A stretch of 64,000 nt of DNA from Nilaparvata lugens. Lineage: Eukaryota > Arthropoda > Insecta > Hemiptera > Delphacidae. Below, piece by piece: positions 23,545 to 34,059 of the stretch; position 1 is the first letter of the stretch; every line of letters starts with the position of its first letter. The notes beneath the pieces were generated by a model. It made no database searches, was not told the origin of the DNA, and saw only the letters and a program-made list of their open reading frames with translations. Position numbers and translations under genes: made by a program. The stretch is taken from the NCBI RefSeq assembly GCF_014356525.2, contig NC_052515.1, positions 24,931,212-24,995,211 on the forward strand, read 5' to 3'.

Positions 23545-23732
23545 GGCTGGTCACACACCGATTAGTCAAGACAAGACTAGTCACGTTCAGTCACAATACT
23601 TCAAATTGTTGCTTATGAAGCAACTCACACTTATTAGTCATTGCAATTAGACATGACTCCATAAGCAGCTATGTGAAGTATTGTGACTAAACGTGACTAG
23701 TCTTGTTTTGACTAATCGGTGTGTGACCAGCC
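23545..23732. mobile_element. TAA-target foldback MITE, chain unit 1
   Basis: Ends GGCTGGTCACACACCGATTA and its inverse; TAA on both sides (23542-23544, 23733-23735). Arms contain AGTCACAATACTTC. Confidence 0.87.
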
Positions 23733-23735
23733 TAA

Positions 23736-24244
23736 GGCTAGGCACACACCAGTTAGTCAAGACAAGACAAGACATAATCAAACATGTTTAATCACAATAC
23801 TTCACATAGTTGCTTATTTATTTATTTATTCTTACAAAGATCTAGGAGTGCAACGGCATAACAGCACAAACGCACTCATGAATGCAGGAAATACATCATT
23901 AAAAACTATTACAAAGAAAAAATATATATAAATACTAGAAAAGTAACAAAAGAGAATGATTAAAATGGTACATTTGAAAAACAAGAAAAAAGTATTATAG
24001 CTACTTGGAGAAATAATAGATTAATATTAATGTTAATGGTAATTGATAAAACTAAATTTTGATTATTCAATAAGATTAATTATAACCACAAAATATAACC
24101 TACGTATTACATATGAAGACATATGAAGACATGTCTAATTGCAATGACTAATCAGTGTGAGTTGCGTCATAAGCAACTGTGTGAAGTATTGTGACTAAAC
24201 GTGTCTGATCATGTCTTGTCTTGACTAGCTGGTGTGCGCCTAGC
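23736..24244. mobile_element. TAA-target foldback MITE, chain unit 2 with insertion
   Basis: Begins directly after the TAA of unit 1 with GGCTAGGCACACACCAGTTA; the right end is GGTGTGCGCCTAGC. An unrelated 300-bp segment with a TTATTTATTTATTTATTC edge (about 23812-24130) interrupts the left arm. Confidence 0.8.
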
Positions 24245-24255
24245 GTTAGCCTTAG

Positions 24256-24438
24256 GCTAGTCAAGACATGATCAGACACGTTTAGTCACAATACTTCACA
24301 CAGTTGCTTATGAAGATTATGTCTAATTGCAATAACTAATCTGTGTGAGTTGCGTCATAAGCAACTATGTGAAGTATTGTGACTAAACGTGACTGATCGT
24401 GTCTTGTCTTGTCTTGACTAACTGGTATGTGCCTAGCC
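24256..24438. mobile_element. Foldback MITE, chain unit 3
   Basis: GGCTAGTCAAGACATGATCA to GGTATGTGCCTAGCC. It is followed by TAA and a 40-bp fragment of another copy. Confidence 0.8.
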
Positions 24439-24485
24439 TAAGGCTAGTGTCTTGTCTTGTCTAGCTGGTGTGCGCCTAGCCTTAG

Positions 24486-24689
24486 GCTAGGCACATACCA
24501 GTTAGTCAAGACAAGACACGATCAGACACGTTTAGTCACAATACTTCACATAGTTGCTTATGAAGACTTGTCTGATTGCAATGACTAATCAGTGTGTGAG
24601 TTGCGTCTTAAGCAACTGTGTGAAGTATTGTGACTAAACGTGACTGATCATGTCTTGTCTTGTCTTGACTAGCTGGTGTGCGCCTAGCC
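24486..24689. mobile_element. Foldback MITE, chain unit 4
   Basis: GGCTAGGCACATACCAGTTA to GTGTGCGCCTAGCC, flanked by TTA at 24483-24485 and 24690-24692. Confidence 0.83.
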
Positions 24690-25273
24690 TTAGAGACAGT
24701 GGAAACAAATTACAATGAAAACGATGCCAACTTATGCCAAATCACACACACATTGAATGATATAGGAACGAACCATTTTCGAGGTGTTGAATAGGTCTGA
24801 CAATAGGGCTCCACATATCCAAATCTGTTGAATTCTCTGTGCATGCCACTTGGAAGTTGGGAATATCCACAGCAAGTTTTCAACGCACTTCCCACACTTC
24901 ACACATTAAATTTTCATCTGCTACACCACAAACATAAAATAAAATTGTAAAAATATTCAAAGTGGAGCAACATGACCTACTTTTTGGGATTACTTCTATC
25001 AAAATTCGGAAAGGGAACACTTTTGGGCTCTAGTAAGGTCCACGTTATAATGGCAGTGAAGAAAGATAGGAGAAAAACGTTGCCGATCCTCTGTCTTGTC
25101 AATGCCTCCTATAGACGGTAGTAGATACAGGTTTATTGATGAAATATTAACTGTTCATTCTCGTTTAAAATGATCAATTATCTATATAATAAGAGAGAGT
25201 AGGGTTGTGTTTGTTTGCATCAAAACATGTCAACTTGTTGATTGCATACCGGAAAAACGGGAATGATTTAGAT

Positions 25274-25980
25274 CAGGGGTCTCCAACCTTTCTTATCCAA
25301 GGGCCACATTGTTAATTCTTGGGAGGCTTAGAGGGCCAATAACAAGGATGTACGTGGAATTTGGACGACGGGGGATTTGGGGGGTGTAAAATTATTATAT
25401 TTCCATTAAAATAATATGAGGAGTTTTAAGTACGTTTAATTAAAATACAAGAAGAAACAAACCAATTCATTTCATTTTAATACAAAGTCCAATTTATTGA
25501 GTGTAAAAAGGTCATAAGAAAACTTGACAACATACGAATTTACAAAAAGTTATCAAGCTAAAAGAGAATACTTATTTTTGATGAGAAGATTGCATTTGTT
25601 TTCCACTTAAAATGTCCGCCCATTTAGGACCAAACTTTGTGGCTCCAATCATTAAAATTGATTACAAATGTTCATCTGACAAAGAAGCTCTGTAATTGGA
25701 TTCAACAAACATCATTTTTGAAAATGTCTGCTCACACTTTTAGGTAGATCCAAAAAGCTGCTTGTTTACAGCTAATTTTACACTAATTAAGAAATTTATT
25801 TATTTATTTACATACAAAATAATAGAAATTACATACAAATGGAGTGGCTAGTGAGAGAAGAGTACTGAACTCACATTTGTTGTCAAAAATGTGAATAAAT
25901 AATATTTTTAAAAATCTGTTGTTATAACTCTCGGCGGGCCGGACAAAATCCATCCGCGGGCCGTAGGTTGGAGAGCCCTG
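25274..25980. mobile_element. hAT element remnant
   Basis: A 707-bp element with 16-bp terminal inverted repeats CAGGGGTCTCCAACCT / CAGGGCTCTCCAACCT (one mismatch), flanked by 8-bp repeats ATTTAGAT (25266-25273) and ATTTAAAT (25981-25988). The paralogous Helitron copy (about 9240-9260, minus strand) has a single uninterrupted GGATTTAGATCTTC, confirming the insertion site. It retains a transposase relic and an internal (TTTA)n-tailed retroposon-like insertion near 25795-25890. Confidence 0.88.
25572..25739 (-). pseudogene. hAT transposase C-terminal (dimerisation domain) relic
   Basis: Minus-strand open stretch KCEQTFSKMMFVESNYRASL, then SDEHL, one in-frame stop, then SILMIGATKFGPKWADIL and a final stop at 25572. 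This matches the hAT C-terminal dimerisation motif (QTFSxM..VxSxYRxxLsDEHL). Only this tail of the transposase survives, inside the hAT termini and oriented with them. Confidence 0.75.
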
Positions 25981-26767
25981 ATTTAAATCTTCGAATTTTG
26001 CACATGGATTCTAAAAATAACAATCTCGTGCACCTCGAAGCCCAAATTTCAATTTTGCTTCTAGATTTTTCAGAATTAATGTTGAAATTTAATTCATGGG
26101 ACATGAATACATACATATGTTAATATAGAACTCTAATCTAGAGCAAGGTACCTAGAATACGTATTCTAGGTACATTGATCTAGAGAGACTACCTCTTCGA
26201 AACAGATAGTTAAAATTGGTAGTAACTAAATTATTAGCCAGTCCAATTTTATCAGGTTGACATCAAGTTGAGGAAGGTTGCTGAACAAGATTTGAGTTAT
26301 GTGACTTTATTATGTTAGTATCAAGTTGAAGAATTTATCTATACTATAATAAAGGAAAGAACTGGCTTATACACGTACGGGATATGAAAATTATGTTTGA
26401 CGCATCATCACGTTTAAACTACTGTACTGAAATCAACTTTAAATTTTGCATATAGTTTCTTAATTATTAACTGAGGATGGTTCTATGCCTACTTCAAACT
26501 CTACAATATTCCACTCAGTCAAGTTTTCAAAATGGACCCTTGCGGAGCACGGGTTACCTGCTAGTATTTCATAGAGCAATAAATTCAATAATTTCAAGAT
26601 GAATATAATTTATAATCAAGATTAAATATTTTGTTAATTAATTATTAATTCTACATTGTTAAAATACGATCTGGCAACAGAGCAAAGCTCTGTAGACGGT
26701 AGCAGATACGGGTTTATTGATGTAATATTAATTGTTCATTCTCGTTTAGAATGATCAATTTATTATA

Positions 26768-26937
26768 TTTAATCATAATCATCATCATCATCTTCACTTC
26801 AGGGATTAGGTTTATTAATTAACCTGTTCCGGTACCCATCTCTTTCTTGGCCTCCCTACATCTCTCTTTCCACTTTCCAGTAGGCCTATAGTTTTGAACT
26901 TCAAGGGGCATTCCTCCAGGTGCATTCTATCCAAATG
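26768..26937 (-). mobile_element. LINE 3'-end fragment with (GAT)n tail
   Basis: On the minus strand, 26937-26815 reads HLDRMHLEECPLK, then GKRDVGRPRKRW and VPEQVN with a TAA at 26815-26817. This is the usual C-terminus of RTE-like reverse transcriptases. It is followed by minus-strand GAT repeats (about 26770-26790), a common 3' tail. It is inserted within the composite MITE A region. Confidence 0.75.
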
Positions 26938-27621
26938 ATAGAATATCATATATTTCATAAAGCAATGAATTCAATAATTTCATGATGAATTTTCATAATC
27001 AAGATAAAATATTTTGCTTATTAATTATCAATCCTACATTTTTAAAAGACGATCTGGCAACAGAGCAAAGGGAGAAAGAGATAGTGCTATCCGCTTTGTT
27101 ATATCAATAATTCAAGAAAATCGCAATAAATTCAATAATTTCATGATGAATTTTCATAATCAAGATAAAATATTTTGTTAATTATCAATTCTACATTGTT
27201 ATAAGACGATCTGGCAACAGAGCAAAGCGAGAATGAGATAGCGCTATCCGCTTTGTTGAATGAAAGACAAGGATAGCAATACCATTGCTAATCAAACACT
27301 GCCATTATAACGTGGACCTCACTATAGGCCTGTTGGTCCTTTTCTGATCAACTATTTTATTTGTGTATTATGAAATGTAAATTAATAAATAAATGAATAA
27401 TTGATTAAATGGATGGAGACAGTCTCCCAATATTTTAGAACTTTTTTCCGCGCTAAGTTAGAAGAGGGAGGAAATAGTGAGATCAACTGAGAGTTGTTAC
27501 AAATGTGGGTTAACTTTGAATGGTGGTCGTAGGGGTTTTGATTTGAATGGTTGAACTTTTAAAATGTTCAATGGAGATTGCTCAAGGAATAGAAGATTCA
27601 AACTTGAGTTACTAACTGCAG

Positions 27622-27829
27622 TGGGTATGTTCTAATTGATCTATAAAATATAAGGGTTTGTGCACACAGAGAGCGGACATGCGATCAGAGTTCAGCGGTC
27701 TTGGAAGGATATAAAATGAGGATATCCTTATCTATACCCTCCCAAGACCGCTCTGACCGTTGACCGCTCTGTGCGCGCACAAACCCTTATATTTTATAGA
27801 TCAATTAGAACTCAATTAGAACATACACC
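27622..27829. mobile_element. Foldback element, near-perfect palindrome
   Basis: Arms of about 95 bp: TATGTTCTAATTGATCTATA, AGGGTTTGTGCACACAGAG and their inverses. The loop is near 27720. Confidence 0.85.
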
Positions 27830-27892
27830 CTTAAGTAAAAAGAGAAAAATGTGGTATATTCTTTGGTGGACCTATTTCAATGAGAGTATTTA

Positions 27893-28255
27893 TTGGCCGA
27901 GCGAAGTGAGGTCTAAGATTCACGTCGACGGTTTGGCATTTCTCCTTAATGTTTAAATAATGTTTGAATGTTTAAATGTTTATATGTTGCGCATTTACGG
28001 CGAAAGGCGGTAATAGATTTTCATGAAATTTGACAGGTATGTTCATTTTTTAATTGCGCGTCGACGTATATACAAAATTTTTGGAAATTTGCATTTCAAG
28101 GATAATATGAAAGGAAAAAGGAGCCTCCTTCATACGCCAATATTAGAGTAAGAATCAGATTATAGAATTATTCATCATAAATCAGCTGACAAGTGATTAC
28201 ACAGATGTGTGGAAAAGCCAGTCTATTGCTGTATTTCCATAAGGTCTATAGTTTA
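27893..28255 (+). mobile_element. Repeat family B copy, 5' part
   Basis: GGCCGAGCGAAGTGAGGTCT through CTGTATTTCCATAAGGTCTA. The same tail segment occurs again after the family D copy at 29161-29325, which ends CAGAACTACTAGT. Confidence 0.72.
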
Positions 28256-28313
28256 CATATTACATTATATGTTTTTTTTCTTTGGGGCTACTCCTAAATA
28301 TAAATAATTAAAT

Positions 28314-28978
28314 CTGGTGTGGCGCACTCACACAACTTTCCTTGCCGTTATGAAAATTGATGACCTGACGCTAGTGTTCCCGCGCATCTCAAGTCTACTA
28401 TTCAAAGATTCGAGCCAGCTGGTGACAGGGTAATAACGCTGGAGACACACGAGGTCTGCTATCTCTTCATAGTGAATCATTTAATAGAATCAACAGTTGC
28501 CAACAGTTTGCAATTGGATAATCACATTCTCTCGAATTTCGAGCTTATTTTTAATTTTAGGTGAAAATGTTACTGAACATTAATTGTAGAGATTCTCATG
28601 CTCAATCTATTCCACTTGAAATTTTTTGTTTAAATTGTATCTGAAGCCTGATAATTGAGAATCTGAAATCAAACTTTGCATAGCCATGGGGCGGAGCTCC
28701 TGAAATTTTTACAGATATAGGACTTGTGGCAGTTGATAGAGCTTATCAATGACTATTCTAGGTATAAATTTAAACAAAATCGTTAGAGCCGTTTTCGAGA
28801 AAATCGCGGAAAACCATGTTTTTGACAACATTTTCTCCATTTTAGCCGCCATCTTGAATTGCATTTGATCGAAATTGTTCGTGTCGGATCCTTATAGTGT
28901 AAGGACCTTACGTTCCAAATTTCAAGTCATTCCGTTAATTGGGAGATTAGATATCGTGTACACAGACGCACATACACT

Positions 28979-29018
<40 letters not shown>

Positions 29019-29160
29019 GACCAATACACAAAAACCACGTTTTTGGGCTCAGGAGGCCTTGAAACGTATAGAAATTTAGAAATTGGGGTACCTTAATTAA
29101 TTTTTTTCCGGAAAGCAATACTTTCCTTACCTATGGTAATAGGGCAAGGAAAGTAAAAAT
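28314..29160 (+). mobile_element. Repeat family D, copy 2
   Basis: CTGGTGTGGCGCACTCACAC to GGGCAAGGAAAGTAAAAAT, with (CA)n at 28982-29014 in the same position as in copy 1. Confidence 0.83.
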
Positions 29161-29325
29161 CAGACTATAGAATTATTCATCATAAATCAGCTGACAAGTG
29201 ATTAGACAAATGTGTGGAGAAGCCAGTCTATTGCTGTATTTCCATAAGGTCTATAGTTTCAATCAGGTTATTGTGGATGAGAATACTGCGTGAGGTCTAC
29301 TGTTCACAGAACTACTAGTATGTAT
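29161..29325 (+). mobile_element. Repeat family B tail after family D
   Basis: CAGACTATAGAATTATTCAT to CAGAACTACTAGT. The D-B fusion here matches the internal order of the first copy at 212-617. Confidence 0.7.
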
Positions 29326-29337
29326 TACAGAATAGGT

Positions 29338-29520
29338 TTTTTTCTTTGGGGCTACTCTTAAATATAAATAAAAATTAGAAATCTGAGTACCCTTTAAAAT
29401 TGTTCAATCACGACATGTTTCAGTTATATAGTGACATTATGAAGTCTTAATTTGACAATTTTAAAATGATACTTAGATTTCAAATTTTTATTTATATTTA
29501 AGAGTAGTCCTAAAGGAAAA
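29338..29520. mobile_element. Foldback MITE family E
   Basis: TTTGGGGCTACTCTTAAATA and its inverse with ATAAATAAAAATT arms. It shares the AAATCTGAGTACCCTTT segment with the 42776-43281 element. Confidence 0.75.
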
Positions 29521-29529
29521 AATACTTAT

Positions 29530-30205
29530 ACTATAATACATATTATAAATACTCTCATTAAAATAGGTTCACCAAAATATATCAATGTTTTCTTTTTATG
29601 TTTATGGTGGAAAGTTTTAGAAACAGATTTTTAGAAAATTCATTAAAAATACATGATAACGTCAATTAAGCATTTCTGTATCTCGTCTTTCAATTGAGAT
29701 TCAATAAATTGTTCAATTTATTTAATGGAGAACAAATGAAAATCGTTATTATTAATTCGCTTCAAACTTTATGATAACGGTTTGGTAATTAAGATTGATG
29801 ACATCTTATTTGTTTGTCTTAATTTGACGCAATCTCTATTGAATTATTACTGTGAAGCCTGTATTTCCGGTTCACAAAACAAATGTATGGCTGACAAGTG
29901 TAAATTTTATCATGGTTGACGTTTTTGGGCATTGAAGATTGATATCATTTCCAATGCATAGTCTCATTATTAAATATCAAATCCACTTGTTAGGTCTATT
30001 TAAAACCAGAAACTTCAAGAACCTTTTACTTATAATTGAATATTGAAAAAACTGCGAATGAAACTAGTCATGACTAGAACAGGGTAGAGTGATCCACTCT
30101 ACCCAAATTATAACACTTTTGAGATTGGGTTACGCGACTGTAACAATTGATTTAAATGTAAATGAAAATTCTTCAAGATTCTTGAGTTAGAATGTTACAA
30201 TGACT
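29530..30205. other. No recognisable feature
   Basis: AT-rich; nothing supported. Confidence 0.5.
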
Positions 30206-30212
30206 TGAAATC

Positions 30213-30388
30213 TGACATCAAAGTTATTAACAAAATGTTTATTTCTCCGTCCTTATAGATTCTATTACATTGGACGAAACTTGACAATCACATAATGTTC
30301 ATCATGTGTATGATAAGTTATGTTCAATCTAATATAATCTGTAAGGACGGAGAAACATTTTGTTAATAATTTTGGTGTAAACGCACCT
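30213..30388. mobile_element. TTA-target MITE (AGCxGCGTTTACAC family), copy 1
   Basis: Arms TCCGTCCTTATAGATTCTAT and inverse around a CATCATGTGTATGATAAG loop. The left terminus is eroded; the right end is GGTGTAAACGCACCT before TTA. Confidence 0.82.
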
Positions 30389-30975
30389 TTACAAAAGCTA
30401 GAACACCTAATAAGAATGATTCTAGCAATAATCATCAATGAAATGATTGACATCATGACTGGAAAACTATGAATTAGTTATAGATTAATGTTTAGTATGT
30501 AATGATCTATAAAATCTATTTATTAATGAATGAGATTAAGTTAGAGGCTGATTACACAATCGTATAAATTCTCATATTATTTGACCAAATTTAATCAAAG
30601 ATTGATTCCCTATTAGATCCTAATACAGTAATATGACATATTAAGCCGCGTCTACACCAGAATTATCAAATGAGTTTTCAACAGAATCCTGCAATTTGAT
30701 GCCAATTACTTGAAAAGCACAACATTTAACTTGTTTCCTACAAAAAAACTAACACATTTTTTTTAAGAAAAACTATTTATGGAAAACATTTTGTTGAAAA
30801 CTTTATACAAGGCAGCTCTACATCATCAAAGATAAAATTGATCAAAGGTTTGAACAATATGTTGTGAATTGAATTGAAAAGAATTGAAGGAGTCAATATT
30901 TTGTTAATACTAAATTCGTCTCTCATTGAGGGTAAACACAAACGGATGATATATGACCATGTATTGAGGCCATTA

Positions 30976-31163
30976 AGCTGGGTTTACTTCAAAGTTATTA
31001 ACAAAATGTTAATAACTTAATCCTTATAGATTCTATTAGATTGGACGGAACTTGACTAACATAACTTGTTCATCATGTGTATGATAAGTTATGGTGAATT
31101 TAATAGAATCTATAAGGACGGAGAAATAAACATTCTGTTAATAACTTAGGTGTAAAAGCAGCT
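30976..31163. mobile_element. TTA-target MITE, copy 2
   Basis: AGCTGGGTTTACTTCAAAGT to GGTGTAAAAGCAGCT, TTA on both sides (30973-30975, 31164-31166). Confidence 0.88.
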
Positions 31164-31379
31164 TTAGTGTTATCAGTATCTATTGCAATCGACATAATTT
31201 CAACAAAAAACTGATTAATACTTAGATATTTGAAAACTATGAATGAAATCATTGAAATAATGAATGAAAATAGAAATAAAATGAATGAAAACTGTACCAA
31301 TTCATGTGTAATCCGTTTGTGAAAGTTGCTTTGGCAGCCGTATCAAACAGCTGTCTTAATATCACGTACACACACAAAA

Positions 31380-31620
31380 ACACACTTTCCAACTTACTGA
31401 AACAGTGACCTACTCAAACTTAAACACTACACCAACTTGCTAACGGTTTTTCACTGTTCCCGGAAAACTTTAGCAACGGGAAAACTGCGCGAAAAGCGTG
31501 GAAAACCTGTTTTTCCTCAGATACGTCACGCGATCCTATCAATTTCACTACACATGCACACACAGGCCATACAACACTGCGCCAAGCGTGCCACTTTGCT
31601 CTAAACTACTTACTAAACAT
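31380..31620. promoter_or_regulatory. Candidate CpG-containing promoter
   Basis: A cluster of CpG dinucleotides in otherwise CpG-poor DNA, including the CRE-like TACGTCA at 31522-31528 and GCGCGAAAAGCG nearby. A minus-strand GTAAGT donor at 31392-31397 (TTTCA then GTAAGT) would fit the end of a 5' non-coding exon. No convincing coding sequence is attached. Confidence 0.2.
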
Positions 31621-31639
31621 AGGAAGCTCACCAAGATAC

Positions 31640-33340
31640 AGAAGAAACAGGTTCGTATCATTGTTTGTTCACTGATAATATAGAGGTTTGAATCATTGTC
31701 AACAAGCCCTGATATTGACTGCTAACTGTAAGCATAAGATAATTCGGAAGCTTCTTCTTCCTTTTAGGATTGGGCATACAGTACACGCATGTTCCGGATT
31801 CAAAGGTTATAATGACACATAGCACATAACCTGCATCTCTTCTCTCCATTCATAAAATAATAATGAATACGTTTGTTTATCCCCTCATCATCACCTGGTC
31901 TCAAAATACTTCTAGAAAGTTGTCTTTGTAAATAAATAATAATTTATACACTTACCATCTTTTCAAAAGTCTGTCAATATCGACTTCTACCATAAGGTCA
32001 ACATTTCATGAGCATTTTGAATTCTATTATCTGGGATCTATTCAACATGATTTTCCAGTTCAATCTCTATTCATTTCAAGCTGAGCAGTATGCAGCTAAT
32101 GATGATATGTCCAACTCATTTCTAATGTCATCATTACAGAATCTATCAAACTTTTTCGAAGAAAACTCATCTCACTTTATAGTAGATTGATTTTGTACTT
32201 TTCTAACATTTTTTTATGTTTATGAGCCTGTGATAGTAGTTAAATTTGACAATAGAATAGCATAGAGTTTACCTCCAATTAGGAAATTATTGATGCGAAA
32301 AGTTAAACAATTATTGATTTCATCATGATCATCCTTCCCAATACCCACGCACAAGACTGGAGCTTTTGTGGGCATCATCCTCAGAAAAAATATTGATTCA
32401 GGGTAGATACGGTGGAGGAGGAACGAAACTTGGCTATTATAAGGTGCTGTGGAGGAGAGAGGAGACTAAGAGATGAGCAACTTTTGATTGAGAGAATGCA
32501 TAGTACAAGAAGAGGAAAAGGTAGTATACTTTTCAGTGCGAATTTTCCAATTTCTCAATGAAACCTTCACAAGCCATCAAATGTACCTAATGGTTATTTT
32601 TACAAATTTATTAGATGTTTTCAGTTTTCATAGTTCAAGATGTTTATTAGCAACGTATTTTCATATATGTATTAGTTTTTTGATATGTTTATTAGATGTA
32701 TTAAAATTTTAAAATGCTCATTAGCTAGAAGATGTTTATTACATATTGTTTTATGTTTATTAACTGTATTTAGAGATGTGAATAATATTCTGCTCCAAGA
32801 TGTTTATTTGAACAAGATACAACTAGGAAGTGACAGAGACAGTGCGCAGTCTGTTGTTGAATACATTTTCTATTCAGGGGTAACTTGCTTATTGGATAAG
32901 TGGAAACCAAAAGAGTGCGGTTCTATACCATATAAAAGACAGTTCTCACGGTTTTACTCTTGTTAAATTATTCACTTGGATTCATAAATAAACAAATATT
33001 ATGAAAATCGTGAGAATTTGATGGAAAAAATAATTCGAAATCAAATACTATTGATTGAAACAGTATTTCAATACGCTTGAATCGGTTTCAATATTTTATT
33101 TGAAAAGTAATTTGAACGATAATGATATTGAATATTAATGAAGGCCTAACTCATAATTTCTTTGATCAATCTCAATAATAGAAAATTTCCCGATGACAAT
33201 TTTCAATACTGATCGAATTCTAGAATTTAAAATTCTAATTCATATAAAATTCAATCTGTTGTATTCTATACTTTGATAGTTTTATCAAGACTGCATAAAT
33301 GAAAATAATAAAACATGATATGATCATGAGAAAGGCCAAA
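31640..33340. other. No gene supported
   Basis: AT-rich sequence. A degenerate AGATGTTTATTAG motif recurs loosely between 32600 and 32810. Short open frames only. Confidence 0.45.
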
Positions 33341-33349
33341 CATGGATAA

Positions 33350-33603
33350 ATTAATAAAGTAAATTCGTATGGCTTTTGTTGGTGGGGAGTCCCTTGCGGG
33401 AAGGTCCCACCGCCTGAATATATAATTTGAGCCGTCAATGGGCCTTACGACTGTCATACTTCAGCCGGGACCGACAGCTTAACGTGCCCATCCGATAACA
33501 CGGGAGTGATCTGGTTAAAAAACTTTTGGTATTGAGAGGGTTTGAACCCGGGATCTCTATGCTGCTACGCAAGCACTCTATCCACTAGACCACGGATCAC
33601 TCC
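33350..33603 (-). mobile_element. tRNA-derived SINE, complete
   Basis: Minus-strand SINE. The tRNA-like head is at its 5' end, followed by a conserved body (GGGCACGTTAAGCTGTCGGT, GTCGTAAGGCCCATTGACGG, GGCGGTGGGACCTTCCCGC) and a short AT-rich 3' tail. Similar AT-rich words TGGATAAATTAAT and TGGATAAATAAATTAAT flank it and may be a target duplication. A head-less copy lies at 38262-38371. Confidence 0.75.
33504..33603 (-). other. tRNA-like head of SINE (pol III promoter)
   Basis: The closing stem pairs GGAGTGATC with GATCACTCC at the two ends. An A-box-like TGGTCTAGTGGATAG and a B-box-like GGTTCAAACCC are spaced as in tRNA genes. The anticodon arm and variable region deviate from a functional tRNA, so this is a SINE promoter and not a tRNA gene. 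Confidence 0.72.
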
Positions 33604-33901
33604 GTGGATAAATAAATTAATGTATTGAATATATAGAAACAGATAGTCCCATTAAGATAAGTCAGATCTGTACAGATAACAGTACTCAATTCTGATTGAT
33701 GTCTGCGATCCGTTTTCAATCTTCAAAAATATTATGATAGAAGATACCTAAACCACAAAGAAAAGGTAACATAAGAACATATCACATGGTATAGAGCGTT
33801 TATGTTCAAAATTTCAATGTCAACTCAAGCCGATAATCCCAGTAGTTATTTTTCATGGAGCTATGTGATGCTGGTAGTCTCTCATACTATGCCATTCTTA
33901 G

Positions 33902-34052
33902 ACCCGGTTGCACAAAAGACGGTTAAATTTTAACCGTGATTAATTTCACGAGAACCAATCAGAGAAGGCTTTTTTTTGAAAAGACGGCTTCTCTGATTAG
34001 TTCTCATGGAATCAATCACGATTAAAATTCAAACGACTTTTGTGCAACCGGC
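33902..34052. mobile_element. Foldback MITE, CCGGTTGCACAAAAG ends
   Basis: Nearly perfect palindrome: CCGGTTGCACAAAAGACGGT and inverse, with AGAACCAATCAGAGAAG in each arm and a short loop near 33975. Confidence 0.9.
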
Positions 34053-34059
34053 AATTAAA

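Larger units (their letters stand above)
25181..26564 (+). mobile_element. Helitron-like non-autonomous element, copy 2
   Basis: Plus-strand copy of the 8064-9336 family: TCTATATAATAAGAGAGAG after A, GGGTTACCTGCTAG before T. It is interrupted by a hAT element at 25274-25980 whose target duplication can be checked against the uninterrupted copy 1. It sits in the composite MITE A. Confidence 0.78.
25033..27326. mobile_element. MITE family A, composite nested copy
   Basis: Left terminus AAGGTCCACGTTATAATGGC at about 25036 and right terminus GCCATTATAACGTGGACCTC ending near 27326 are the inverted ends of MITE family A. The interior is swollen by the Helitron-like copy 2 (25181-26564), a LINE 3' fragment (26768-26937) and three tandem copies of an inner segment containing GACGATCTGGCAACAGAGC (about 26568-26690, 26951-27070, 27120-27230). 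TA occurs at both junctions. Confidence 0.72.
24973..27405 (+). mobile_element. Short retroposon split by MITE A nest
   Basis: The left half (to 25032) ends AAAGGGAACACTTTTGGGCT. The right half resumes at 27327 with GGCCTGTTGGTCC and ends in an AATAAATAAATGAATAA tail. Uninterrupted family members (for example 39575-39698) run straight through this point, so MITE A and its inserts landed inside the retroposon. Confidence 0.65.

Noticed and set aside
23545..24692. CRISPR-like array of repeats and spacers
   Set aside because: The repeats are alternating inverse arms of foldback MITEs with TAA/TTA junctions, not direct repeats with unique spacers, and the DNA is animal.
24710..24895. Minus-strand ORF with Cys-rich start (KTCCGYSQLPSGMHREF)
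   Set aside because: Protein-like composition, but no convincing splice sites, start or recognised family; it abuts the MITE chain. Kept out of the features as too weak.
33504..33603. Possible functional tRNA gene
   Set aside because: A and B boxes are present, but the anticodon arm does not fold normally and the sequence continues into a SINE body.
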